Shown here piece by piece: positions 36,143 through 45,236 of a stretch of DNA of 64,000 bases (positions are counted from its first letter, which is position 1; each line of letters opens with the position of its first letter). The stretch lies in assembly GCA_964615095.1 (NCBI GenBank), contig CAZTPX010000023.1, forward strand, positions 1 through 64,000, given 5' to 3'. This DNA is from JANXQG01 sp964615095. Lineage in GTDB: Bacteria; Planctomycetota; Planctomycetia; Pirellulales; Thermoguttaceae. The notes beneath the pieces were generated by a model. That model made no database searches and was not told the DNA's origin. It saw nothing but the letters and a program-made list of their open reading frames with translations. The position numbers were made by a program, and so were the translations under genes.

Positions 36143-37050
36143 GGCGCCAGTATGCGGAGCGTTAAGGCCAGCGAATTCAACCGCGTGGCGGTCGAGTCGG
36201 CCCGCGACATGAATACTACGGGGCAGGCCGTGCCGCAGAGCACGCCGCCGAAGCGGCAGTCGGCCGTGTACATGATCGCCTTCACGGTCAGGTTGGCCGA
36301 CAACAGATCCGGAAAGAGCATGGCATCGGCCGCGCCGATCACGCCGCCTTCAATCTTCTTCTTCTCGCCGGCAGCGGCCGCATAGGCCAGGTCGAACGAG
36401 AGCGGCCCTTGTACCAAGCAGTGGGGGAAATCACCCGCCGCGTTCCGCCGCGTCAATTCCGCGGCATGCAGCGTGTCGGGCATAGCCTCGGAAACCTTCT
36501 CCGTGGCAGCCATAATCGCGATCCGCGGCAGGGCGGCCGCGGCCGGCTCGCCCAACAGCATTGCCGCATCGGCCAGGCTTTGCAGAATATCGGCCTTTTG
36601 TTCCAGTGTGGGCTGGATCGTGATGCCTGTGTCCGATAACAGGAACCGGCGTCGGTCCCGCGGGATTTCCATCAACACCACCTGGCAGATCGAGCGCTCG
36701 GTGCGCAAACCCGACTCGCGCGCGAGGACGGCCTTCATCAAGGCGGGCGTGGCGATCTGCCCCTTCATCAAGCTCCGCGCGCGGCCGGCCTTGATTTCGG
36801 CAACCGCGGCAGCGGCCGGATCTTCCGCATCCACGATTCGGAAGCCGGCCAGATCGATGTGCAGAGCGCCGGCCAACGCTTGAATTTCCTGCGCGGCGCC
36901 GGTGAGAACGGGCGCGACCCATCCGCGCCGCTGCGCCTCCGCGAGCGCCTGCAAGACGGTCGGATCCGCGCCGCCCGCGGCCACAACGGGGACGGGGGCG
37001 GGAAAGCCGTCGGCCAACCGATACAAATCGTCAAAACCGATCAGTGACAT
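36106..37050 (-). CDS. Phosphate acetyl/butyryltransferase
   Basis: 314 residues from the ATG (GAGAGAG upstream). The phosphotransacylase fold is shown by PVVAAGGADPTVLQAL, the SLMKGQIATPALMKAVL motif, SDTGITIQPTLEQKADI, GPLSFDLAYA and the glycine-rich GGVIGAADAMLFPDLLSANL. The length (~300) and the MKGxxxT motif fit butyryltransferase (Ptb) rather than classical Pta. It interconverts acyl-CoA and acyl phosphate. It starts 7 bp after the crotonase gene, so the pair probably acts in short-chain acyl-CoA metabolism. No acyl kinase gene is seen in the window. Confidence 0.85.
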   Translation of the reverse strand: MSLIGFDDLYRLADGFPAPVPVVAAGGADPTVLQALAEAQRRGWVAPVLTGAAQEIQALAGALHIDLAGFRIVDAEDPAAAAVAEIKAGRARSLMKGQIATPALMKAVLARESGLRTERSICQVVLMEIPRDRRRFLLSDTGITIQPTLEQKADILQSLADAAMLLGEPAAAALPRIAIMAATEKVSEAMPDTLHAAELTRRNAAGDFPHCLVQGPLSFDLAYAAAAGEKKKIEGGVIGAADAMLFPDLLSANLTVKAIMYTADCRFGGVLCGTACPVVFMSRADSTATRLNSLALTLRILAPYQNSRPRSQGQ

Positions 37051-37057
37051 ATCTCTC

Positions 37058-37822
37058 TCACTCAGCCTTCCACCGCGGCGGCCGCTTTTCGAGGAAGGCG
37101 GAGATTCCCTCCTGGGCGTCGTCGTGGGACGCATTCTCGGCGATCAGGCAGGTGGCCCGCTCGTAGGCCGAAGGCTCGTCCAGAGCGAGTTGATCGTAAA
37201 AGGCCCGCTTGCCCAAACTGATGATCGCAGGGCTGCTGGCGACAATCGCATCGGTCAATTGCCGGATCGATGCGTCGAGCTGATCGGCCGGTACTACGCG
37301 GTTGACCAGTCCCACGGCCAGGGCACGCTGGGCGGTGATGGGGAGACCGGTCAGCAGCATCTCCAGGGCCACCTTCGGCGGCACGGCGCGGACCAGTGGC
37401 ACCATGGGCGTCGCACAGAACAGGCCGATCTTCACGCCCGGCGTGGCGAACGTCGCCTCCGGCACGCTCACCGCCAAATCACAGGTCGCCACGAGTTGGC
37501 ATCCCGCCGCCGTGGCCAGCCCCTGCACGCGGGCGATCACCGGCTGGGGAAGTTTCCGAAGCTGTTGCATGACCCGCGAGCAACGGGCAAACAGCGCCTG
37601 GTAGTCGGCCTTGGATCGGCCCGGCATTTCCCCCAAATCATGGCCGGAACAAAAGACGGGGCCCGCCGCGCCCAGGACCACCACGCGGGCAGACCGATCG
37701 GCGGCGATCCGCTGGAGCGCCGAACCAAGTTCCGTCAGCATGGCCTCGGACAGCGCATTTCGCCGCTCGGGCCGATTCAACGTCAGCCGGACCACGCCGG
37801 CCTGAGATTCTACAAGCAACAT
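37058..37822 (-). CDS. Enoyl-CoA hydratase/isomerase family protein (crotonase)
   Basis: 254 residues. LTLNRPERRNALSEAML and FCSGHDLGEM give the CoA-binding and first oxyanion-hole elements, and VQGLATAAGCQLVATCDLAV the second. The usual catalytic Glu positions are partly replaced, as in several family subgroups. The C-terminus FLEKRPPRW is typical. It may hydrate enoyl-CoA or act as an isomerase. It is the first gene of a pair with the phosphotransacylase (7-bp gap). Confidence 0.85.
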   Translation of the reverse strand: MLLVESQAGVVRLTLNRPERRNALSEAMLTELGSALQRIAADRSARVVVLGAAGPVFCSGHDLGEMPGRSKADYQALFARCSRVMQQLRKLPQPVIARVQGLATAAGCQLVATCDLAVSVPEATFATPGVKIGLFCATPMVPLVRAVPPKVALEMLLTGLPITAQRALAVGLVNRVVPADQLDASIRQLTDAIVASSPAIISLGKRAFYDQLALDEPSAYERATCLIAENASHDDAQEGISAFLEKRPPRWKAE

Positions 37823-37859
37823 GTCAGGAGTTAAGAATTAGAAGTATTTCAATTGCGCG

Positions 37860-39320
37860 CTATTCGCGTTGCAACAACTGGCATTCTCCCACATTTGCCC
37901 GCGGAATGAAACCCGGTGGCGGTTTTCGCTCGGTGGGAATGATCAGCCACTGAACCGAGATTGGGATAGGATCATTCAAGCTGCCCGCATGTTCCTTGAC
38001 GTGCCGATCGAGTTGCAATGTCAGGAGCATACCCAAGTCGGCCAGCGAGGCGTCGATTACCACGCGATCGCGGCTCATGGTGATCTGCTCGGCAAGACTC
38101 CGGGCGGTTGGCCACTGTCGGTCCATTTCGCGGGCAAACGGCATGTCGCGGCCGATCCAATAGGTCAATGCTGCTAGAATGTGCAGGACCCAGAGCGCGC
38201 GGAAAAGGTTCTGACGACGCAAAGGCTCCAAGGCGAACCAAAGGCACATCAACAAGGCGGATGTCATAGGCACCCAATAGCGAGCCCCCGCCTCCCAGCG
38301 GAAGTAGGTCAGCACGGCGAGGTAGAATGGCATGGACCATGCCAGCGGATCGCCGCTGCGGCGAAGCCAGCGGAAATAACCGAACGCCAACAGACCGAAC
38401 AAGGGCGCGTAAACCAACATGTTCACATTGCACCACGAACCGACGTCGCCGTACGACTTGAACATGAAGGGGACCGTGACCCGGCCGATATCGCTGACGA
38501 CCAGGGCGCACCAGGGCCAATAACCGCCACCGATCGTGCCGACGCGTTGGGCCTCGATCGAATTCAAGTAGGTCCGGGATCCCATCGATTCCGCGGCCCA
38601 AAGGTCGTGCAGCATCACGCCGCCCACGGTAATCGCCGCCGCCGCGCCGATCGCCAGCGCAGCCGCCACGGCCCGCGGCCGGGAAAGACTCTTGCGTACC
38701 GCGGCGGCCAAGAGCGCACAGCAACCGCCGGCCGCCAGCGCGATACCCAGCGAACGGATCAGGCAGGCCGCGACGGTCAGTCCAACAACCATCGCCAGGC
38801 AGGCCAGGAAACGGCCCGGACTTCGTGCCCGGGCCAATGCTTGCACGCTCACCAACAGCCAGGCCATCGCAGTCATGAAGGCCATTTCGCTGATGGGTTG
38901 CCGATAATGAATCCACACGGCGTTGGTGCCGACACTGATGGCGGCGATCCAAACGGCGCCCTCTGGGGCCTGCCGCCGCGCCCACCGATAGACGCCCCAC
39001 AGGAGGCCAAGGCCCAAGAGGCAATGGAGACAAGATATCTCCAGCAACGGCAGATATCTCAGACACAAGAGCGGACTGAGGAGCAGGGGATAACCCGGCG
39101 GAAACCAGAGTACCGGACTGCCCATGTTCTGCAAGCCGTCGCCGTGGGCCAGATGCCGAGCGATGGAAATATAGGCGGCCGCATCGCCCTGGCGATAGAA
39201 CCACGGACTGATCTGCACAGCCAGCAGCAAGGCCGCCAAGGCCAATACGATCCGTTCGGCCCACGGTGAGAGGGATGCGGCGGCTGGTCTTTCATCGGGT
39301 AATGGGATCAAGGACATCAC
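37860..39320 (-). CDS. Membrane glycosyltransferase, GT39/ArnT-like
   Basis: 486 residues with about 11 hydrophobic segments. The first periplasmic loop has FYRQGDAAAYISIARHLAHG with the conserved Asp, then WFPPGYPLLLSPLLC, the GT-C/PMT signature. These enzymes use polyprenyl-phosphate sugars to modify lipids or proteins at the outer face of the cytoplasmic membrane. A C-terminal soluble domain follows. It lies 38 bp upstream of the crotonase gene but has no obvious metabolic link. Confidence 0.78.
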   Translation of the reverse strand: MMSLIPLPDERPAAASLSPWAERIVLALAALLLAVQISPWFYRQGDAAAYISIARHLAHGDGLQNMGSPVLWFPPGYPLLLSPLLCLRYLPLLEISCLHCLLGLGLLWGVYRWARRQAPEGAVWIAAISVGTNAVWIHYRQPISEMAFMTAMAWLLVSVQALARARSPGRFLACLAMVVGLTVAACLIRSLGIALAAGGCCALLAAAVRKSLSRPRAVAAALAIGAAAAITVGGVMLHDLWAAESMGSRTYLNSIEAQRVGTIGGGYWPWCALVVSDIGRVTVPFMFKSYGDVGSWCNVNMLVYAPLFGLLAFGYFRWLRRSGDPLAWSMPFYLAVLTYFRWEAGARYWVPMTSALLMCLWFALEPLRRQNLFRALWVLHILAALTYWIGRDMPFAREMDRQWPTARSLAEQITMSRDRVVIDASLADLGMLLTLQLDRHVKEHAGSLNDPIPISVQWLIIPTERKPPPGFIPRANVGECQLLQRE

Positions 39321-39488
39321 ACAGCCTGACGGATGGTGACAGTTGGCGGAATAGGGATCATACTCGTAGCATGTTTAGGTTTCCGGCCGATTCCTGTCAA
39401 GAGCGACTCTTCGACACTCTTCGGTACGACGCTTGCAGATCGCCCGGTCGTCCGGGACAATAGGACGATCACTCACTAGGGGAAACCA

Positions 39489-41825
39489 ATGATTACCTGC
39501 CTTTTTTCGTTCCTTTGTGCAACTGCCTTGGCTTCTCCCGCGCAGGAGAATCTGCTCGTCAACGGCAATTTCCAAGGGGGATTCGCCGGCTGGAGCGACT
39601 TGTGGACGCGCACGCCCGGTGGAAAACTCTCCTTGGACCGCCAACAGCGGCATGGCGGAACCCAAGCCGTGCGAATCGAGCATACCGGCCGCGACGACTG
39701 GAGCTTCGCCCAGCAACGGCCGCTGGAAGTCAAGCCGGGGCAAATCTACGAACTGAGCGGTTGGGTCCGCGTGCTCGGGCATGGCAACACGACACTTTCC
39801 GTGACGTTGAGAGATTCCGGCGACAAGGTCATCGATTGGAGCTTTGCCGGCCAGACGGCGGGCGCTACGGAAGGCTGGCGACAGTTGCGCTGCCGGTTCG
39901 TTGTGCCACCTGGAACGAAGACCATGCTGCCGCGTCTGATCGGCTACGGCCCGGCAAGCGTCTGGTTCGACGATGCCAGCCTCGTGCTTCAAGGCAACCT
40001 CGACCAGATGCGGCGAAAAGACTTGCCCGCAACCCTGCACGCGGGGAACGCGAACCTGGATGTCGTGTTCCACACTGCCGATGGCACGCTGACGTTTACC
40101 GATCGACGTTCCGGGCGGCGTTGGACCCAATGGCCGCGCACGCCGCTCGTTGTCCTCGACGCCCGGACTGCCGATTCCGCCTTCCATCTGACGATGCTGA
40201 ACCCGGCCAGCATGCAGCGGTTGGAAGCCACGATCCGCCTGGAACCGCAAAAGCCCGAAGTTGTCTGCGAGATATCCGCCCAGGGCGACTTGCCCAGCGG
40301 GATAGCCTTTCCACAGCCGCTGCTGACCGACAAGGACACGTTCTTGATTCTGCCGTTGAACGAGGGGATCAGCTACCCGGCGGCCGATCAGACCATCGAG
40401 CCGGCCTATCAATATCTCTACGGCGGTCACGGCCTATGCATGGGCTGGTACGGACAGACCGACGGCCAGCAAGCGGTGCTGACCATTGTGGAAACGCCCG
40501 ACGATGCGGGCGTACGCATGCTGCGGGGCGGGGGCCTGCTTTCGCTCGCGCCTGAGTGGGAAGCGCAGAAGGGGCGCTTCGGCTATGCGCGGCGGCTCCG
40601 CTGGGTGTTCTTCGACGATGGCGGCTACGTGGCCATGTGTAAACGCTACCGGCAGTATGCCAGGCAGACTGGCCTGCTCAAGACATTGGCGGAAAAACGG
40701 CGCGAGAATCCCAACGTGGACCTGCTGGTGGGGGCGGTCAACGTATGGTACTGGGAAAATGACGCGGTGGGCATCTGCCGCGAGTTGCGGGCCGCGGGCA
40801 TCGACCGCATCCTCTGGAGCCACGCCGCCAGCCCCGAGACCCTCCGCCAACTCAACGACCTGGGCGTGCTCACCAGCCGCTACGACATTTACCAGGACGT
40901 CATGGACCCGGCCAACTTCCCCAAACTCCGCTGGGTCCACTCCGACTGGACCACCGCCGGATGGCCCAAGGACCTGATGCGCGATGCCGAAGGGAAATGG
41001 TTGCGGGGCTGGGAGGTCGAGGGCAAGGACGGCCAGTGGTATCCGTGCGGCGTGCTGTGTGATCGCCAGGCCACGGACTATGCGCGGCAGCGGATCCCCG
41101 CGGAACTGAAGACGCACCCCTACCGCTGCCGTTTCATCGATACGACGACCGCCGCGCCCTGGCGGGAGTGTTTCGATCCGGCCCATCCCCTGACCCGTTC
41201 CGAAAGCCGCGCTTGCAAAATGGACCTGCTGAAGTACATCAGCCAGGATTGCCGCCTGGTGACCGGCAGTGAAACGGGGCACGAGGCAGCCGTGCCCTAC
41301 GTGCATTACTTCGAAGGAATGCTCAGCCTGGGGCCGTACCGCGTGCCGGATGCGGGGCGGGACATGACGCGGGTTTGGGACGAGGTTCCGGAATTGCTGG
41401 CGAAGTTCCAGACGGGGCATTTCTACCGCTTGCCGCTCTGGGAGCTGGTCTATCACGACTGCGTGGTGGCCCAGTGGTACTGGGGCGATTACAACAACAA
41501 GCTGCCAAAAGTCTGGGACCGTCGCGACCTGATCAACGCGCTTTACGGCACGCCGCCGATGTTCATGTTCAATCGCAAGCAATGGCGGCAGCAGCAAGAG
41601 CGGTTTGTCCGCAGTTATCAGCTTGCCGCCCCGGTCGCCCGGGCCACCGGTTACGTGGAAATGCTCTCGCACCGTTGGCTGACGGCCGACCACACGGTGC
41701 AGGAGACGCGCTTTGGTGGCGGAGTGACGGTGACGGTGAACTTTGGCGACCGGCCGTACCAACTGCCGGACGGGACGGAGTTGCCGCCTTTGGGCAGGCG
41801 CGTGGAGGGGCTTAGAAGGCGGTGA
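39489..41825 (+). CDS. Secreted CBM-containing TIM-barrel glycoside hydrolase-like protein
   Basis: 778 residues, AGGGG before the ATG, signal peptide to about residue 17 (ALASP). Residues about 20-165 form a CBM4/9-like jelly roll (NLLVNGNFQGGFAGWSD, SVWFDDASLV). A beta-rich domain and then a TIM barrel (about 390-700) follow: LLVGAVNVWYWENDAVGICR, YRCRFIDTTTAAPWRECFD and a probable acid in VTGSETGHEAAVPYVH. The general pattern is that of DUF5696/GH101-related putative glycosidases; substrate unknown. Gene ends in a repeat-rich spacer. Confidence 0.65.
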   Translation: MITCLFSFLCATALASPAQENLLVNGNFQGGFAGWSDLWTRTPGGKLSLDRQQRHGGTQAVRIEHTGRDDWSFAQQRPLEVKPGQIYELSGWVRVLGHGNTTLSVTLRDSGDKVIDWSFAGQTAGATEGWRQLRCRFVVPPGTKTMLPRLIGYGPASVWFDDASLVLQGNLDQMRRKDLPATLHAGNANLDVVFHTADGTLTFTDRRSGRRWTQWPRTPLVVLDARTADSAFHLTMLNPASMQRLEATIRLEPQKPEVVCEISAQGDLPSGIAFPQPLLTDKDTFLILPLNEGISYPAADQTIEPAYQYLYGGHGLCMGWYGQTDGQQAVLTIVETPDDAGVRMLRGGGLLSLAPEWEAQKGRFGYARRLRWVFFDDGGYVAMCKRYRQYARQTGLLKTLAEKRRENPNVDLLVGAVNVWYWENDAVGICRELRAAGIDRILWSHAASPETLRQLNDLGVLTSRYDIYQDVMDPANFPKLRWVHSDWTTAGWPKDLMRDAEGKWLRGWEVEGKDGQWYPCGVLCDRQATDYARQRIPAELKTHPYRCRFIDTTTAAPWRECFDPAHPLTRSESRACKMDLLKYISQDCRLVTGSETGHEAAVPYVHYFEGMLSLGPYRVPDAGRDMTRVWDEVPELLAKFQTGHFYRLPLWELVYHDCVVAQWYWGDYNNKLPKVWDRRDLINALYGTPPMFMFNRKQWRQQQERFVRSYQLAAPVARATGYVEMLSHRWLTADHTVQETRFGGGVTVTVNFGDRPYQLPDGTELPPLGRRVEGLRRR

Positions 41826-41869
41826 GCGTGTAAGGGGGGGTCGCCACGCTATCAAGTAATGTCCGCAAC

Positions 41870-42112
41870 GCAATTTGAACCCGAAGGGTTCGCAGCGATT
41901 AGCCGGTGGTAAGCGCAGCGCCACCACCGGTTACGATACGCGAAGACGCCAACCGAACCCGGAGGGTTCGCAGCAGTTTGGCGCTGCGACCCCTCTTCGG
42001 GGTCAAGGGGCAGGAACGGAACCGTCAACCCCGGGTGCGCTGCGCGACCCGGGGCTAATCGCTGGCATCCCTCCGGGATGGGAACAAGGTTTCGGGCTTG
42101 CCAGTGAAGCCC
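41870..42112. repeat. Spacer with degenerate GC-rich dispersed repeats
   Basis: The 309-bp gap holds two direct copies of an AACCCGAAGGGTTCGCAGC-like unit (41878 and about 41958), an internal CCGGTGGTAAGCGCAGCGCC inverted segment, and a stretch reading CCCCGGGTGCGCTGCGCGACC. No gene. These look like layered palindromic planctomycete repeats. Confidence 0.6.
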
Positions 42113-42134
42113 GCGAAAGCCGCACGCGGTTGAA

Positions 42135-43106
42135 TCAGTATACGACTTGGCAGTTCGGCAAGGCCTGTTGAAGTCTGTTCGCGCCCGCTTGCGTGACCAG
42201 AGTGCATCCGAAGATCCGCAACGACTTAAGACGCGTCAACCCCTTCAGATGTTCCAGCCCGGCGTCTGTGACCCGCGTGCTGTTGATTGCCAAATCTTGA
42301 AGTTGGGACAACCCATCAAGATGCTCCAGGCCGGCGTCGGTTACTTGGGTATCAGTGATTTCCAATTCGTGAAGCTGGAGCAACGCTTTGAGGTGTTCCA
42401 GGCCGGCCCCCGTGATTTGCGTGTCGCGGATGCACAGCAGTTGAAGTTGAGTCAAGCCTCGGAGATGTTCCAATCCGGCGTCCGTGACCCGCGTGTTCTC
42501 GAGTTCCAAGAAATGAAGTTCGGCCAGCCCTTCGATGTATTCTAGCCAGGCGTCCGTGACCTGGGTGCCGTGGAGATCCAATCCCCAGATTCCGGGCAAG
42601 TCTTTGAGATGTGCTAACTGAGCGTCGGCATCCTGAGGACAAAGGGTAACATAAGTAACATCCGAGAAGAAGTCAACTCCGAGCAGATTCAGCAACCAGG
42701 GCGCTGGCAGTGTTGGATTTGGCATGTAGTAAATCCCATACTCGGCAGTGCCTCCAGAGTTGTCAATATCCTCCGCCACTTCCCGCTGCCTCTTCGCCGC
42801 TTTCATCTCCACCGCCAGCCAACTGCACGGCACAGCCACGGCAACTGTCAGCACCAGCAGCGACCGTATCGAGAACTGAAACCGCCAGCGGAAAAGCAGA
42901 CTCACGATGAACCAACCCAGCATGAGCAGCATCGCCACACCGACCACCGCCACGGCGATCAGCACGGTCCAGCCCTTCTTTTCGTTGAACCCGAACCACG
43001 TATATCGCTCCGACAGCCAAAGCAGGCCCTCCACGATCAGTAAGCCGTAGATTAGGCAGGCAGGCGTGGGGGAGAACCATCGGCGTTGGGACTTAGCAGA
43101 GAGCAT
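42135..43106 (-). CDS. Membrane-anchored leucine-rich-repeat protein
   Basis: 323 residues. Two to three transmembrane helices (about 16-32, 46-70, 82-100) are followed by a soluble region (about 105-323) with seven LRRs of about 24 residues. Examples are LEHLRGLTQLQLLCIRDTQI then TGAGLEHLKALLQLHELEIT, and TDAGLEHL units. TDAGL-type repeats are abundant in planctomycetes and mediate protein contacts. The final repeats end at NCQVVY. No enzymatic domain. It is a single gene; the role cannot be inferred. Confidence 0.78.
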   Translation of the reverse strand: MLSAKSQRRWFSPTPACLIYGLLIVEGLLWLSERYTWFGFNEKKGWTVLIAVAVVGVAMLLMLGWFIVSLLFRWRFQFSIRSLLVLTVAVAVPCSWLAVEMKAAKRQREVAEDIDNSGGTAEYGIYYMPNPTLPAPWLLNLLGVDFFSDVTYVTLCPQDADAQLAHLKDLPGIWGLDLHGTQVTDAWLEYIEGLAELHFLELENTRVTDAGLEHLRGLTQLQLLCIRDTQITGAGLEHLKALLQLHELEITDTQVTDAGLEHLDGLSQLQDLAINSTRVTDAGLEHLKGLTRLKSLRIFGCTLVTQAGANRLQQALPNCQVVY

Positions 43107-43374
43107 GTCAGCACTCGATGCGGCACTTCGGTAATGCCTGCTCGCCAGAGGAAGGGAAACTGCTTTCGCTCAGCTAATCATCTTGGCCGCTGGCTTGGCC
43201 GCCGTCAACTGGCTATGCCGCTGCCGGGGCATTCGACGTGCCTTGCCGACAGCGATTGTCGGCGACGCCACCGCCGCCACGGCCACCCCGCCTGCGTTGT
43301 CGACCGCTTTGAACTGCTTTCATTTTCCTGTCGCACATTTTCCTGTCAGTTCTTTGTTAGGCCTGCCTGCCCGG

Positions 43375-44103
43375 TACGGTCCGATCCGCCTGGTCGAGAA
43401 GATCGCCGATCTGGCGCGGCGGCCGCCACCGAGGCAGCCGCCGCCGGATGCAAAGCCAGCCGATACCTCGACGCCAGTTCTGGAGGGCCGTGCCCGCGGA
43501 GAAAGGAAACTCAACGAGGTGGAGCAAAGATTCGACAGCCTTATGGAAGTGGCGAAGGACAAGCCCAAGCAGGTCGTCAAACAGGGCCTTTCCGAATACT
43601 TCCTCTTCACGATCGAGGGCCGCGAGGACATCAAGGACAAGGAGCCCAAGCGGCTGGTGGCCCTGAAAGTCGCCGACGTGCCGCTGGAATCGATCTACAA
43701 GCTGTCCGACCGGGATTCTGGACAGCAGTTCACCAAGTTCTACCGCTTCAAGAACGTCAAACTGCTCGACGACCAGGGCAAAGAGAAGAAGCTCTCGGCG
43801 ATGGAAAACCTCGGCCTCTCGCCGCTGCCCAACGGCACAGTGCGGCACTTTTCCGAGTACAAGAACAAGGACCTCGCCTATGTCGGTGGTACGGAGACCA
43901 AATACGTGCCCATCGGCGACCGCGTGGAAGTCAACGTTGGTCCCGACAAGGACATCACCGTCAGCCGGCGGCTCAAGGACCAGAAGATCGGCAATGTCGT
44001 CGCCCGGCAGTACAAGCGCCGGCTCGACGACAAATTCGTGCTCTACTGCCCTGCAAATTCAAGCCGCGCGCAAATGGTGGCGAGGTTCAATGCGTATTAT
44101 TAG
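43375..44103 (+). pseudogene. DUF4139-domain gene fragment truncated by the dispersed element
   Basis: The frame encodes RLVEKIADLARR, QGLSEYFLFTIEGREDI, LPNGTVRHFSEYKNKDLAYV then GGTETKYVPIGDRVEVNVGP and VARQYKRRLDDKFVLY. These are hallmark pieces of DUF4139 proteins (about 450-700 residues, envelope-associated). After FVLY the usual continuation is lost and the frame enters copy B (PANSSRAQMVARFNAYY). The N-terminal side also lacks a credible start: the upstream codons to 43183 read as non-protein-like sequence. So both ends are broken. Confidence 0.7.
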
Positions 44104-44165
44104 GTATAAAGCGCGCTGAGACAAATGGCTCTTCCGGGTATCGGTGCGGAAGTCCCCCTTCTGCG

Positions 44166-44237
44166 TCGTTTAACCCGGAGCCAACGGCGACGGCTAGTAA
44201 GGGAAAACGCGGTCGCCGTTGGCTCCGGGTTAAACGA
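44166..44237. repeat. 72-bp inverted repeat nested in copy B
   Basis: TCGTTTAACCCGGAGCCAAC...GGCGAC pairs exactly with its complement at 44212-44237 (26-bp arms, 20-bp loop). It is part of the ~120-bp block present in copy B and missing from copy A, so it arrived after the element was duplicated. Confidence 0.8.
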
Positions 44238-44586
44238 CTTGCAGCCAAAGTGCGGGAGAGCCAAGACGATTCGGCCAGGCCTGAATACTCTGCGCGTGTA
44301 TTTGTTCTTTGACAATTTAACCAGCCCCCGGCGTAGCGAACCGGGGGCCATAATTGGTGCGCGGCGCCGACTTGGGCAAGTCGGCGTCCGCGCCGGCGGC
44401 TGCGCGGAACCTGTAGCGCGTGGGTGTCGTGTCTCGACCCAACTGCGGCCCGGGCAACGGTCGCGAACTGCCGCACTTGCCGCGGCAGTAATTAATTATT
44501 TTGCTGACACTGCACTTAAATAGCTAAAGGAAAATGGCGTGTGCCCGACCCCTATATACTGTACACATGGCCATATTACCAAAAAA

Positions 44587-44659
44587 GTGGCTAGGAAGTG
44601 GCTAGGTTGGCTACAAAAGTGGCTAGGAAATGGGCCAAAGTGGCTAGGTATTGTCTAGG
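44587..44659. promoter_or_regulatory. Helically phased GTGGCTAGG box array (copy B)
   Basis: Exact GTGGCTAGG boxes start at 44587, 44598, 44619 and 44640 (intervals 11, 21, 21 bp). Degenerate ones lie at about 44607 and 44651. All fall on multiples of about 10.5 bp. The layout mirrors copy A. Confidence 0.62.
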
Positions 44660-44830
44660 TATTTCGGCTGTAGCAAGACTATCGTTAGAGTGTCAAGTGA
44701 TCGTATTTCGGCAGTTTACGCTTTGCGAGCAACACCTTTAGTGAAAGCAGAATACGCACATGGACCTAAAAAACCGCCTCAGAAACGCCAAGACGCACTT
44801 TTTTTCGATGTGGTCACACCACTGCCTGAC

Positions 44831-45236
44831 TCTATATGGCTGTTTGGCCGCCGGTCCAAGTCCGGAAAACTGCGGCCCAAGACACTTTTTTCTGACTCAT
44901 GCCGTCTTTGCCGTCGGCGAACAGAGTGGGACTGGCTAGCCCGCAGAGAACAACACCCCGTATTACCCCGCCATGAAAGACCTTCACACTAGCACGACGC
45001 GGCCACCGCGCGCAGCATGGTCGCCAACTCGTTGTCACCGATTGCCCGACGCTCCAACACTTTTTCCCACTTGGTGGCATTCTGGCCGCCGTTTATTATA
45101 ATCAAAGTCATATTGGCCGTGCCTATACCCACCCCCCTATTTCGACAACGCGGTATCCTGATTCGGCCCCTGTTGCCGATTTCCGCCGTAGACGACCGGA
45201 ACCCCAAGACACGTGGGAGTGGTCGTAAGTCCTGAA
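44831..45236. other. Intergenic region upstream of the HzsA-like operon
   Basis: 406 bp with no supportable gene. A 40-codon minus-strand frame (45111 to 44989) has protein-like composition but no other support. The operon promoter should lie here but was not identified. Confidence 0.4.

Larger units (their letters stand above)
44066..44830 (+). repeat. Large dispersed element, copy B
   Basis: Same architecture as copy A at 5371-5998 but in the opposite orientation: the gene-tail segment AQMVARFNAYY, stem-loops at 44325-44347 (CCCCCGG/CCGGGGG) and 44366-44385 (GCCGACTT/AAGTCGGC), the AATTAATTATTTT stretch, the phased GTGGCTAGG array, and a distal block ending CACACCACTGCCTGAC. It includes a ~120-bp insertion absent from copy A. 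No intact gene inside. Confidence 0.8.

Noticed and set aside
44989..45111. A 40-codon minus-strand frame (MTLIIINGGQNATKWEKVLE...).
   Set aside because: Protein-like composition but no ribosome-binding site, homologue or neighbour supports it.
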